This document shows, piece after piece, positions 10,076 through 20,900 of a DNA stretch of 42,813 nt (positions within the stretch are counted from its first letter, which is position 1; the number at the start of each line of letters is the position of its first letter). A program made the translations under genes and the position numbers. Where the stretch lies: assembly GCA_001598975.1 (NCBI GenBank), contig BBXU01003051.1, positions 1 through 42,813 on the forward strand. The letters run 5' to 3'. Under the pieces are notes generated by a model. The model was not told the DNA's origin. It worked only from the letters and a program-made list of their open reading frames with translations, and did no database searches. This DNA comes from Parachlorella kessleri. Lineage: Eukaryota; Chlorophyta; Trebouxiophyceae; Chlorellales; Chlorellaceae.

Positions 10076-13000
10076 TCAGAGGAGGCCCCTCTCCTGCATG
10101 ACTCGCTTCATGGTGACGCCCATCTGGGCAGGTGAATTAGTCACGGTCACGCCCGCGCCCTCCAGCGCCGCAATCTTGTCAGAAGCGCGGCCCTTGCCGC
10201 CTGCACGCCAAGCACGCACACACAATGTTTCAAACGATGGCAGGGAGTTCAACCGCACGACATGATACTGGGGTTGCCTCACTACTCTTAAATTGGGTTG
10301 GGGGGGGGGGGGGTGGCCGCACATTGAGGGTGGGAACCAAGGCCAGGGGGGCATGAGGAGGCCAGCCCAAGGAAAGAAAATAAGAAAAGCTGCTGTTGGG
10401 CAGCTTCTGCGGAGAGCAGCCAGATACTGGTTGGCTGGGCTGCAAGGCCGTTTGGGTTGTAAAGCAGCCCCTGACTGGTGCACCACCCCCTTTCTGTTAA
10501 TCACGCGATGCCAGCATTGTCAGGCTACACACCAAGTTACACAACAACGACACCCCTGTCCGGCCATGCTGGCATTGCAGGGGCATCACAGCAAAGCCTA
10601 GCCAGCGTGGGACGAGGGTGCCTACAACGGGCCCACCATGTACCAGACCCCTTGTGGAAACTCTGCCTCCCGCGCCGCAGGACAAACCTACCCAAGTGCA
10701 CAAACTTACCAGAAATGGTAGCTCGTTATGGCCCAAGCGGCGCTCTGGCACTACCGGCGTTCAGCCCCCTGAGCAGTACACAACAAGGTTGCCTCACCAT
10801 CAATCCACCCACGTCGACTCACCCGAGATGATGGCGCCCGCGTGGCCCATGCGGCGCCCCGGCGGCGCGGTCAGCCCCCCTGGCACTACACAACAAGATG
10901 ACCTAACCAACCACCAACACTGACTCACCCGAGATGATGGCGCCCGCGTGGCCCATGCGGCGCCCCGGCGGCGCGGTCAGCCCCGCGATAAACGACACCA
11001 CCGGCTTCTGAGTGCCCGAGGCCGTGATAAATTCGGCGGCCTCCTCCTCCGCAGAGCCCCCAATTTCGCCGATCATGATGATGCCCTCTGTCTGGGGGTC
11101 CTTCACAAACCGCTCCAGGCAGTCCACAAAGTTTGTGCCTGCGCAAGGGGGGGAGGGGGAGGGGGGTTATGGTTGTGGGAGGAGAAGAGACTGGGGCGAG
11201 TGACCTGGCCATTGTGGAGCCAGCTGGGCTGTTGTGCACACACCCCTAGGCAAGCATGGTTAGTTGCCTGACAGGCGAGACTACTATACTAGCTAGTGCT
11301 CGCGGGGCCCGCTGACAAGCAGGTGCCGATAGCGGCAGAGCGGCACATGGCCCTCCCGCGCCGCCTGCAAGAGAATGTCAGGCCGAAATTAAGCTGAAGT
11401 CCACGGCATGGGAAGTGCAGCATGACCCCGCCCGGGGGCAGCGCCCACAGCATGCACAGCAGGCTGCGACCACCCTAACCCTGGCTTAGCAGGCCCCAGC
11501 TACCACACCAGCCCAGCACCACAGTTTCCCAGGCCTGGTAGACTATGTTACCCCCCCCCTACCCCCCCCTCCTCTCACCCACTCACCGCAAACACCCACA
11601 GCCACAACCACAGCGACGAGTACTATGTGCCCAACCTGGCAACCAAGCAGGAACCCACCGTTGAAGGGGTCGCCCCCAATGCCCACCACGGTGCTCTGCC
11701 CCAGCCCCTGCTGTGTCGTCTGAAACACGGCTTCATACGTCAAGGTACCTGCGCAGCAGGCGCGACAGAAGAACAGACCGTGGCTTGTACTGTACGGTGG
11801 AGACATCGGCCGCATCAAGCCATGCTTGGCAGCGTGCACAACCAACGCCAAGCTTCGCAACAAGAAGGACCCCTCACCTGGTCAGTCCTCCCATCCAGCC
11901 TTGTACTACATCCTATACAACATTCGCCCCACCCCCACCCCCACCCCCACCCACCCGGCCCCTCACACACACCACATCCACTGACCCCCCCCCCCCACCC
12001 ACCACCACCACCCACCCACCCACCCACCACACACGCCGCCGCCGCCGCCCACCCACAGAATCAGCAGTACTCCCACCACACACAGCACCCTCCCGCCACC
12101 TACCCATCACCAACCCACCTGACCGTGACACGATGCCGATCTTCCCCGGGGTGTGGATGTAGCCCGGCATGATCCCAATTTTACACTCCCCAGGCTTGAT
12201 GATGCCAGGGCAGTTGGGCCCGATCAGCCGCGTTTTACTCTGCTCGCTCATGATCTTCTTGACCCGTACCTGCGCAACAAGGGTGGAATAATGGCGCAAC
12301 AATGCTGGAACAATGTTGGCATGCGATTGGAAGTTCTCACTGTTGTGCTAACAACCAGGTTGTAGCTAGGCCCAGGCCCGAGCGCCGGGCAGCAGACCAG
12401 CCTCACTTCTTCCCCTGTCTCCCACCCACTGCATTGATCCATGCTCAAACCAGCATGCGAGCTCTTCCTTTAAAGAATGCAAAGCGCCCTTACCACGTCT
12501 GGGACCTGGAGATGCTTCACACACCAGGGTCTTCCCGCTCCACACAGCGCCCATAGTTTTGTTTTTCCGTACCCCGTATCACACGCAACACATGCAGCTT
12601 GTAGACAACAACACGGCCCAGCGCAGCGCGGCACAGCGTGCTCACCATGTCGTGCTGTGGGATCCCCTCCGTGATGCACACCACCAGGTCCAGCTCCGCC
12701 TCCACGGCTTCAAGGATCGCCTTGGCGGCAAACGGCGGCGGCACGTAGATCACCGAGGCGTGGCAGCCGGTCTCCTCCTTGGCCTCCTTGACTGCATGGC
12801 ACCAACATGGGTAGAGACAGAGCTTGTATTAGTCGAGATATAATCAGGTCTGACACATAAACACGCAGGGAACCGGTTTCTTCACAGTGCAGTAGGGAGC
12901 AACACAAGTCAGCGGGTTTAGGGGGGGAGTATGCGCTGCTGAGCTCTTGTCAGATGGTGACTGCGCTCACTACTAGCCCATTCAGACGACGCTCAACCCA

Positions 13001-13976
13001 GGAGGATAACAAAAGATACTTTCTATAACTTATCTCCTGAACACTCCTTCTCCAACTTGGACCCAGGTGGCTGTCCCACATGTAGGCAACTGGAAGAAAC
13101 ATATACCCACACCCAAGCTCTGGAAGCATATTCCAGCATGGCGAGCCTACCTGTCTTGAAGATAGGCAGCCCCAGGTGAGTTGTGCCGCCCTTCTTGGGG
13201 TTCACCCCGCCCACCATCTGCGTCCCATACTTGATGGCCTGCATGGGAGCAGGGGGGGGGGGGTGTTACATCATATGACTCGTAAGCAGCCCAAAGGGCA
13301 CCTGTGCCCTCCTTGGGGTTCAACCCCCCCCGACCATTTGCGTCCCAGTACTTCATGGCCTGCCCCCCGGGGGTTGGAGGGGGGTGGGGGAGCTTGGAGG
13401 CGCGACTAGCTCGTGACAAATTCGCAAACAGGCCCATGTGAGTGGTTGGCTTGGCCCTCCTTCTTGAGTGTCTACTTCTCAGGCAACTCTGTGGGTCGCA
13501 CCTTGACCAGACCCCACCCCCAACATACTTCCCGGACCCAACAAACCAGAGCAGAGGCGCTGCTCTTTCCCGTTCGTCACTCTCATCCCTCGCACTGCCA
13601 GTTGGGGGTAACGCTGCAAGGCGATCAGTGCTGGCCCCACTAGCACGCCCTTCCATAAGTGTCACTCTTCCCCTACTTCCCCTTCCCCTACTTCCCCTTC
13701 CCCTCAGGATATAGTAACCGTGTCCCCACCCCAGGACCACCTTCACCACACACAACGCCGGCCTGCTCTCCAGTGCATGAACCTGTCCCCAACCAAGTGA
13801 CCTTTCCAGCTTGCTTGCAAAGCCCCCACCTGGTCTGTGTGGAAGGTGCCGTTCTTGCCTGTGATGCCCTGGCAGATCACTCTGGTGGTCTTATCCACAA
13901 ACACCGCCGGGTTGTGGGCCTGCGCAGGAGAGCAGGCTCTGAACAGCCGTGACCAGCTGGCTACAGGCCTGGGCAT
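10076..13976 (-). CDS. SUCLG1: Succinyl-CoA ligase alpha subunit, mitochondrial
   Basis: TCA cycle enzyme joining succinyl-CoA hydrolysis to NTP formation, with a beta subunit. Exons: 13976-13830, 13238-13151, 12791-12646, 12269-12119, 11748-11659, 11138-10929 and 10200-10076. All are GT-AG and in frame, 318 residues. Residues 1-23 ([20 protein letters not shown]) resemble a mitochondrial presequence. The rest follows the family: [116 protein letters not shown] and GHAGAII with the phosphorylated His at about 271. It ends in [11 protein letters not shown]. Before NPAVFVDK there is a CTCCTGCGCAG that could be an acceptor, in which case the presequence would come from an unseen upstream exon. 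Confidence 0.96.
10701..10921 (-). repeat. Two tandem copies of the 3' end of SUCLG1 exon 6 inside intron 6
   Basis: The end of exon 6 and its donor (from 10922) recur at 10816-10921, offset 106 bp. The first 62 bases are identical, including the whole GHAGAII coding end and the GTGAGTC donor. A more diverged copy occupies about 10701-10815, with TACACAACAAG and TCAGCCCCC shared with the middle unit. Fainter echoes (TACACAACAACGAC near 10535) may be older units. Confidence 0.9.
11927..12056. repeat. C-rich low-complexity tract in SUCLG1 intron 4
   Basis: CCCCAC repeats, a run of 13 or 14 C near 11985, CCCA repeats and a short CCG run. On the transcribed (-) strand these are G-rich and lie after the exon 4 donor. 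Confidence 0.9.
13276..13363 (-). repeat. Decayed copy of SUCLG1 exon 2 in intron 1
   Basis: The stretch resembles exon 2 (13151-13238) at an offset of about 124 bp. Shared blocks include GGCAGGCCATSAAGTA, GGGACGCA, ATGGT and AACCCCAAG. Frame and splice sites are not kept (it reads [18 protein letters not shown]), so it is a pseudo-exon. The true exon reads [20 protein letters not shown]. Confidence 0.8.
13668..13705. repeat. CTTCCCCTACTTCCCC tandem repeat
   Basis: Short tandem array in SUCLG1 intron 1. A similar array (CCCTTACTTC units) occurs at 40426-40450 in the ABC gene. Confidence 0.8.
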
Positions 13977-14689
13977 TGGTTACCTCTGATGCCCCCCTGC
14001 CACTTATTCCTGGTATGCCTGCTTTGCTGTGCACTTTGTGGGCTAAGCTGGCCGCGCCTGGGAAGACAGCCAGGGAGTGGGGTTGCCGAGGTGGCACTTG
14101 CGCTGACGTGGAGGCTGCCGCACACCCCCACCCATCGCTGGTGGAACGGTCAAGCTGGTGCAGGGGCATGACACACTTGGCGCCCGCCCCATGCCTACAG
14201 CTGCACTAAGAGCCCACCTCGCTGCTGTATAGCCGCGACCAGCCAGGAAGCAGCTCATCTGCCACCTTTGATCGCTTGAGGGCCCTGCACAGCACCGCCC
14301 AGGGGCTTTCGGGACTGTCCATGGAGATGCCAGCCCTGGAAAACCCAACCGCATCCCCCTTCGCCGCACCTCGCCAGCCTGTTTAAGCCCTGCATCTTGG
14401 TCCTGCCTGGCCCTAAACCCGCGCAGATGCACTGCTGCCGAACACCGGATCACCCAAGGTGCAGGGGGAGCAACTTGAGGCCCTGCCGGCTGCCACAGTG
14501 GCAATTGCTGGTTTGATTGATCAAAGGTGGCAATGTCCGTGGGGGAGGCTCGGTTTTCCGAGTTTGACTCCTTGTTAGTCATCGTGGCCTGGGTCGAAGG
14601 CAGACTCGAGCATTGAAGACAGTACCCCACCAGGTGTCTGCACCCTGTCTGCCTGTTTGTGCCCGTGATCTTGTGTAGGCGAGTGCGCC
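13977..14689. promoter_or_regulatory. Divergent upstream region of SUCLG1 and pICln
   Basis: 713 bp between the two start codons. It contains an inverted repeat TTTGAT-TG-ATCAAA near 14512-14525. The - strand frame at 14043-14630 has no recognisable content. Promoters of both housekeeping genes should lie here; I see no canonical TATA box. Confidence 0.4.
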
Positions 14690-16419
14690 ATGGACCTTGC
14701 AGAGAGCATCGGGTTGCTTCCCTTCACGGAGAGGGCGGCGGACGGCAACCCTCTCCTGGATGAGGATGAAGAGCTGCTCAACAAGTTTGAGCGGTTGCAG
14801 CTTATCTTGGGTGCCGATGCTGACCAGGGGCTGGGTAGTCTTAGCGTGACGCCTAGGTGTGTGCTCCAGCCACGATGATGGCCAGCGGCTGACACCTCTT
14901 GCTGGTGCGCGCGCTGTGCATGGGTATTATCTGGTCTATAGATGCTCCTCTACTTGCCTGCCCCACCGGTGGGTGCCTTGGGAGACCGCCATCAAGTTTG
15001 GAAGTATTGGCTTTCCTCAACGCCCTAAGATCATGTCGTGCAGGCGCGTCATTTGGCTGAGCGACCAAGATGCTAGTAAGGGCTACTTTGTTGACTTCAC
15101 CGCCATCAGCATGCATGCGGTGATGAGCGACCCAGAGTCCGTGGAGAAGCCCTGCCTCTACATCCAGCTAGATGTTGGTGACGACGAGGAGGAGTTCTAT
15201 GGGGCTGCCGTCGGTGATGGAACTGCCAATGGTGAAGGAGAGGCAGGGAGTGAAGATGACGACTTGCCCGTGCCTGAGCTGCGGCTGATCCCCGCAGACC
15301 CTGCAACCTGTGAGTGACAATAGCCGGCAGCGCGCAGAGCAGCATGGCGTTGAGTGGCTGATGCTTGACCTGGTGTCGCTTGGTGCGTAGGGCAGTTGAT
15401 CCTATCAGCTTGTCGTGTGCACTTGTTAGCAGCTCTGACGCAGCGACATAACAAGCTTGGGAGGTCGGGTGGGTAGCCCTGCACCTGGCCCATGGAAGCC
15501 ACTACTGTCAGGTCGCTGTTCCTAAACTCTCCCTATATTCGGCTTGTGCAGTAGACCAAGTCTTCCAAGCCTTCTGTGATGGGGCTGCTCGGAACCCCGA
15601 CTTGGACGGTGAGCCCCCGGTGGCCGACTCCACTCATATCCTGCCACATGTTCACCAGGGCCACGCTTTGTCAAGCAGGGCTGGCTGCTTGCTCCAGTCA
15701 TGGCTGCAAGGACGCCGCCGAAGCCGCCCTGCAGACTCAATGTTGCCCTGTTGCATGTCTTTGTCTAGATTTCTGTCACACGCTTAGGCAAGTCGCACAC
15801 CCGTTGCCTTGGCTTGCTGTGCGGCTACTGCAGCGTTGGCAGGTGTTGGCAGGGGAAACCCAGAGGACACCTGCTGTGCACTTCTTAAGGCAACCCCGCT
15901 CTTAGCCATTCATCCCTGAACGACCCCCCCTCCAGCGCCCCCTAAAATGCGACCGAACCGCTGCCGCGCTCCTCACTTCTCCTGGCTGTGCAGTTGAGGA
16001 GGAGGGTGATGGCGAGCTGTTTGTGGATGAGGGTGAAGTGCTGGCAGGCGCCGCCCAGGCTGGCATGGTGCTGAATGATGTGGATGAGGTGAGGGATGCT
16101 GCCAACCTTCAGGCCACTTCAGCTTACTGCTCCTACTTCATCTTGCCTGGAATAAAGGCCCATTTGGTGGGCGTGGGACCCACCCGCGCATCCACGCCTT
16201 TACCTGCTGTTACCTTGTTGCAACTGGGACATATGACTTCCCTCACGCATGTCACCTCTCTCACTCTCACACGACCCGGCTGGTGTGTCGCTGCCGCAGC
16301 TTGGGGACCTGGACAGGTTTGGTGACGCTGAGGAGGAGGAGGAGGAGGAGGAGGGGATGGGAGAGGGGGAGGAGGAGCCGGGACCTGAGCAGGGCGCCTC
16401 TGGTGGACAGCCGAGCTGA
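14690..16419 (+). CDS. ICLN: Methylosome subunit pICln
   Basis: Chaperone that binds Sm proteins and the PRMT5 methylosome early in snRNP assembly. Exons 14690-14856, 15044-15309, 15552-15608, 15994-16088 and 16300-16419; all GT-AG and in frame, 234 residues, close to the animal length. The start has a good context (GCGCCATGG). The PH-like fold is recognised from LGADADQGLGSLSVTPRRV, IWLSDQDASKGYFVDFTAIS and MHAVMSDPESVEKPCLYIQL. Then come an acidic insert, LRLIPADPATLDQVFQAFCD with GAARNPD (matching the family's alpha-helical end) and an acidic C-terminus with a (GAG)n-coded Glu run near 16331-16352. It is divergent from SUCLG1. No TGTAA was found downstream. Confidence 0.93.
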
Positions 16420-17780
16420 GCAGCTGGCCATCTGGATAGGTCAGATGCACCTGGCACCCGTGGCAAGGTACGTGTCTGGGCAATGTTCTTTGAGTAAGTC
16501 TCTTAGGCCTCCTGAGTGGTGCACCGTGTGCACTTCCCTTCGAAAAGGCTGGGCCCTTGGGAAAGTGGGGAGCACGCACGTTGGCATGCTGCGCTGTGAC
16601 GAAACAAAACCCAGCTATACGCCAGTTCTGCTACTGAGTGAGCCGTGCTGAGAAGCTGGACCAATTCTCTGAGCGCTGCATATCGCATAGGACGGGAGCT
16701 ACCGACCTCACAACTGCGGGGTCCCGCCGCTTGCTTGTCATCTTGTGTGTCGGGGTGGCCAGGCCTGCCTGTGATGAGAACTACTTCTCATTCATGCGTG
16801 TCAGATGAGGCTGCCCTCTGGCAGCCGCTGATATCGCCCTAATCTTCTCTCTGAGGCACCTGCCCCTCCTGTCACTGTCACTGGCGCTTTGCCTTCTTGC
16901 CATGCTTTGCTCCTTGCGCTCAAGTGCTGTGCTGGGCACTGCTAGGAACGTGAGGAAAGCTTGCGGCCGGTGATTAAGACTTTACATATTTGCTACTCTT
17001 GAGTCATCCGCGATGACGATACTACTCCACCAAGATCGATGAGGCCCCTTGCGTGCAGTGCTTACCGTCATTGTGCTTTTCAGGAGCGGGCTTTTCCTAT
17101 GCAAGTGTTGTGGAGGATCTGAGCCTGAATCTATGTGTCCCCAACTGCAGACGCTGCGGACATCTTGAGCTGCGGAGGTGTGGCGCAGGGGAAGTCCTAG
17201 TCTGAGCTTTGGCAGCACTTGTTGTGCTTGTTGTGTACCCTTGCGCTGCGGCAAAGCTTGGACTGTGTCTTATCAAACAGCGATTTTCGTGCTGAGTGAA
17301 TGACTTCCCTGACCACATTTATAGGTTCCTTCTAAAGTTGAGTGTCATCCAGAGAGATACCGAGGGTGCTGTGTAGTCAGGCGTGACCACTATCTGTGTT
17401 TCTCCTCAGCATTTGCATGACGTAACGAGGGACAATGGTCACCTTCAAGGCTGTCAGCCGACAGGTGCCGACATTGAAAGCGTAATACCTTGGGACATCT
17501 AAATCAGCCTTCTGGCACAGTCTATTGTGAAGGCTTCCACCTCGATAAGGACAGGTTAGAAACCACCAACACATTCAGGTGTTTTGATTAATATCTTAGT
17601 TTAAGAATGGCTTCGCCAGTGTCATGTAGTGCTGTGCAATGTCTGGAAGCTCTGCTGATTACAAATACTCGCCATGTAGCTGGTTGGCCTTACGACTAGA
17701 CCTTGTCTTCAGCCTTTAGCGACGGCCGGCGCTCCAGCTCCCTGTATTGGGTAGCAGATCAAGCCTGAGCCTCACAGAAA
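16420..17780. other. Convergent intergenic region after pICln
   Basis: Presumed 3' UTRs and spacer. The part from about 16980 to 17650 is AT-richer than the rest. A 65-codon frame on the - strand (17377-17574) reads like ordinary protein (DVPRYYAFNVGTCRLTALKV) but has no recognised family and no clear gene structure. I assign nothing here. Confidence 0.4.
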
Positions 17781-17785
17781 TTACA
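17781..17785 (-). terminator. TGTAA motif for the coiled-coil gene
   Basis: TTACA on the + strand, 160 bp beyond the likely stop codon at 17945. A second copy is at 17659-17663. Confidence 0.45.
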
Positions 17786-17944
17786 AGCTACCAACCTTCA
17801 AGCCAGCCTTAGTTTGCAAAGCTAAATCTGCATAAGCTACGATCCACAGGCCACCCCATCAGGCAGAATGCACCTTCACATGTGCGCGCATCAAAACTAC
17901 TACTGACTGGTGGGAGGTTTGCCTGCGAGCCAGATTGACAAGGC

Positions 17945-20900
17945 TCAGATGAAGGAAACAACCTCTAGTACACATCCCTCTATCCTTTGGAAAGACTGGC
18001 CATACCTAATGTGCTCCTTGAGTAGGCTCAGCTCCCTGTCTTTCACTTCCAGGGTGGATGCTCGCCGCTGGGACTCCTTTGTCAAGGTGCTCTGCAAGGC
18101 ACGACAGATTGCATGTTGCAGCTATTTAACTAGTTGTTGTCAGCTGCCTTGCTCTTGGCTTGGCCAACCCTGCCATGCAGTCCGTCCTGTACAACATTGA
18201 TCACTCCATGCTGCCCCATTCGTAGCAGTTAGGAAGGCGATGCAACAGCCACACATCCCTCCCCTACCAACACACCCATCAGGTAATGGGAGACAATGCA
18301 GTTTGCGCACCTGCACACGCGTCAGCTCAGCCGCCGTGGTGTCCCCCTTTTGCCGCTCTGAGTCAAGCTCTCGTTGCAGTTGCCGAGACTGGGCAGTGGC
18401 CTGGTCCAGCGCCCGTTGCGCCTGCGCCTGTACCTCGGACACCTGCGGGTTCGGCAGAAGCCAGAGACATTGACACCGATGGCCCGTGCAGTGGCACAAA
18501 CCATAGGTCCTTGGCTGGCTAGCCATCTGTACAAGATTCAACATCACAGTGCCAGGGGCCCGCTGGGCTACTCTGAACAGCAGGGACATGAGGAACTGCA
18601 TGTGGGCATGAGCGGTGCCCACCTGCTGCTTGGCAGCGGCCTCCATAGCCGCGACTTCTGCTGTATACTGCTGTTGCAGCTCCCGGACACATTCCTGCAT
18701 AACCGCAGGCAAATCCATTACTGTAATGCCAGATGTCCCTTGCGCCATGGTGGGCGGCATCATGTCTAGCAGCCACAATGGAGTGGACCGACATCATGCT
18801 GGGAACGACGTCGTAGCTTACATATGGTTCGCTTCATTCTCACATTCCACGTGCCCATCTACCCCACAAAACAAGTAAGTAGAGCTCCCCAGCATACAAC
18901 CATGCGCACCTGCATGCGCTCCACTTCCTGCTGCAGAGGTGCAACAGCTGCATCGTGGGCCTGCTTGGCTGCCTCCAGACCCTCCGCCTTGGCCTGCACC
19001 CGACAGACTGAGCAATGCCTGTCTTGCCTACTGCATCCACCTCATGGCACACCATGGCCTCTGCGCAGGATGCTGACAGAATGGCAGGTGACACCCAAGA
19101 AGTTCTCCTTGGGGAGCCTTGTAGCCAGCAAACTGATGTGTATCTTGATGCATGGCTCTGTACCATGGCTCTGAGGTCCAAAAGCTGACTTACCTTGACG
19201 AAGGCTGCATCAAGGGCAGCCAGCTTGGCCTTCAGCTGCTCAACCTGGTCCTTGTTGGCTGCAAGGGTTTCCTTCAGCTCATGGCACCTGCAGCAGTATG
19301 TCCAAACGATACACTCCATCATACAACAATCGCAGTGAGGTTGCAAATAAAGGTGCCCTGCCTAGGAGATCACATGGGACTTCACAGCAACCTGGTTGGA
19401 ACCTCTCGTGCGCACAGCCACAGCATCCCACATAGATGTCGCCAGCCCTGAGTATGCCGACTTTCACATTTGAGCCGTCACTGCCCGACAACAACCAACA
19501 ACAGACCACCTCCACACCTGCCGACAAGCATTTCAAGCCGAGCCTCCAATGCTTCCGGGGAGGCTGCATTGTTATGCTGTGCCACATCAAGCTGACGGCC
19601 ACTGGGCGTCAAGCGTGAGCTACTTGGCCGCCTGGTGGGAGATTGAGAGCGCGACCTGCTCATGGACGAATCACAACTCACCCCGCATGCCATGCTGCGA
19701 GTGGGATACGGAATACACCATGCATGGCGACAGGGCTTCTCGATGGCAGCAGTCGTTCATCATTGTATAATGGCGAAGCCAAAACTGCTCACCGGGAGCG
19801 CTCCAGCATCTTTCCAGGCTGGCCTCTTCTGCCCCCCGCCACCCTATGCTCGTCACCAAAATTGCCTTCAATGAGCAAACAGTCCTCAAGGGGCAGTAAC
19901 ATGGCCTCAGCAGCAGCAGCTGCTGACTCCTCCACATGCTGCTGCAAAGCCTGCACGATTTACATGGGTCCGCTTGCTAAAAACTTATCATGTCACCAAC
20001 CAGGCATGCTTATTGCACGACAAACGGGCAGCTCAGACTTGGAACTGCCTGATGCCTGTACAAAACAGCATATGTCCAGATCTACTTTGCGCACCTGTGC
20101 AACTTGCTGCAAAGCATGGGCAGTCCCAGCAGCCTCAGCTGCGGCCGTTGTGTCTGCCAGCATGGCGTCCAGGCCAGCCGGCATCGTGCAGTGCTCTGAT
20201 AAGATTGCAAATAGCTTCGTTAGCGAATCCTTCAGGCGAGCAATGCGGCCAGCAGCTACCTCCTGCAGCAGCCAGGAAGCAATCTATCCTGGCACTTATA
20301 GTGATGTGTTCCGCCATGACGCCAGTAGCTGCCTTGCCATCGTGAGGTGCCACTACAATGGTCTGCTGCAAGCGGCTTTCATTATAGGCCAGGGTACCTG
20401 TGCCTGAGCTGATGCTCCAGAGCTGTCTAGCAGCTGCTGCTTGAGCGCTGCCAGGCCTGCCTCATAGTCGTGCAGGCAATCGGAGCAGGTTTGCAGGATG
20501 TCCCCTTGAACTGCGGGCAGATTGCAGGTCCTTTGAGCTACCAATGTGTTATTGTCACCAACTAGCTTCAAGCTTTGAAAGGGTCAGCAAATGCCCCAAC
20601 GGCAGCCAATCACTCCAGTGGCATGGTGGGCTCAACACAACCTCTTGGGCGCCCTCAACATCTGCACAATGTCTTCCATGCAACCAGCCCACCTTGCGTC
20701 CTGAACAGCTTGTGCTGGCTTTTGAAAGCCGTGAGCTTGGCCTTGATCTGCGTCTCCAGGGCTGCCAGCTGTGCCTGGTGCTCCCGCCGCTCCTTGCTGC
20801 GCTGCTGGTGGGCCTCCTTCAGCTGCAGCTTCAGGTCCTGGACATGGCCCTGCACATAGGGCAATGACGCTTCTCTGCTTTGCCTATCCATTTAGGAATG

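Noticed and set aside
13147..13755. 202-codon frame on the - strand
   Set aside because: It runs through SUCLG1 intron 1 and reads exon 2 out of frame.
14043..14630. 195-codon frame on the - strand upstream of SUCLG1
   Set aside because: No domain; Pro/Arg-rich composition typical of GC-rich non-coding DNA. SUCLG1 already has a plausible presequence.
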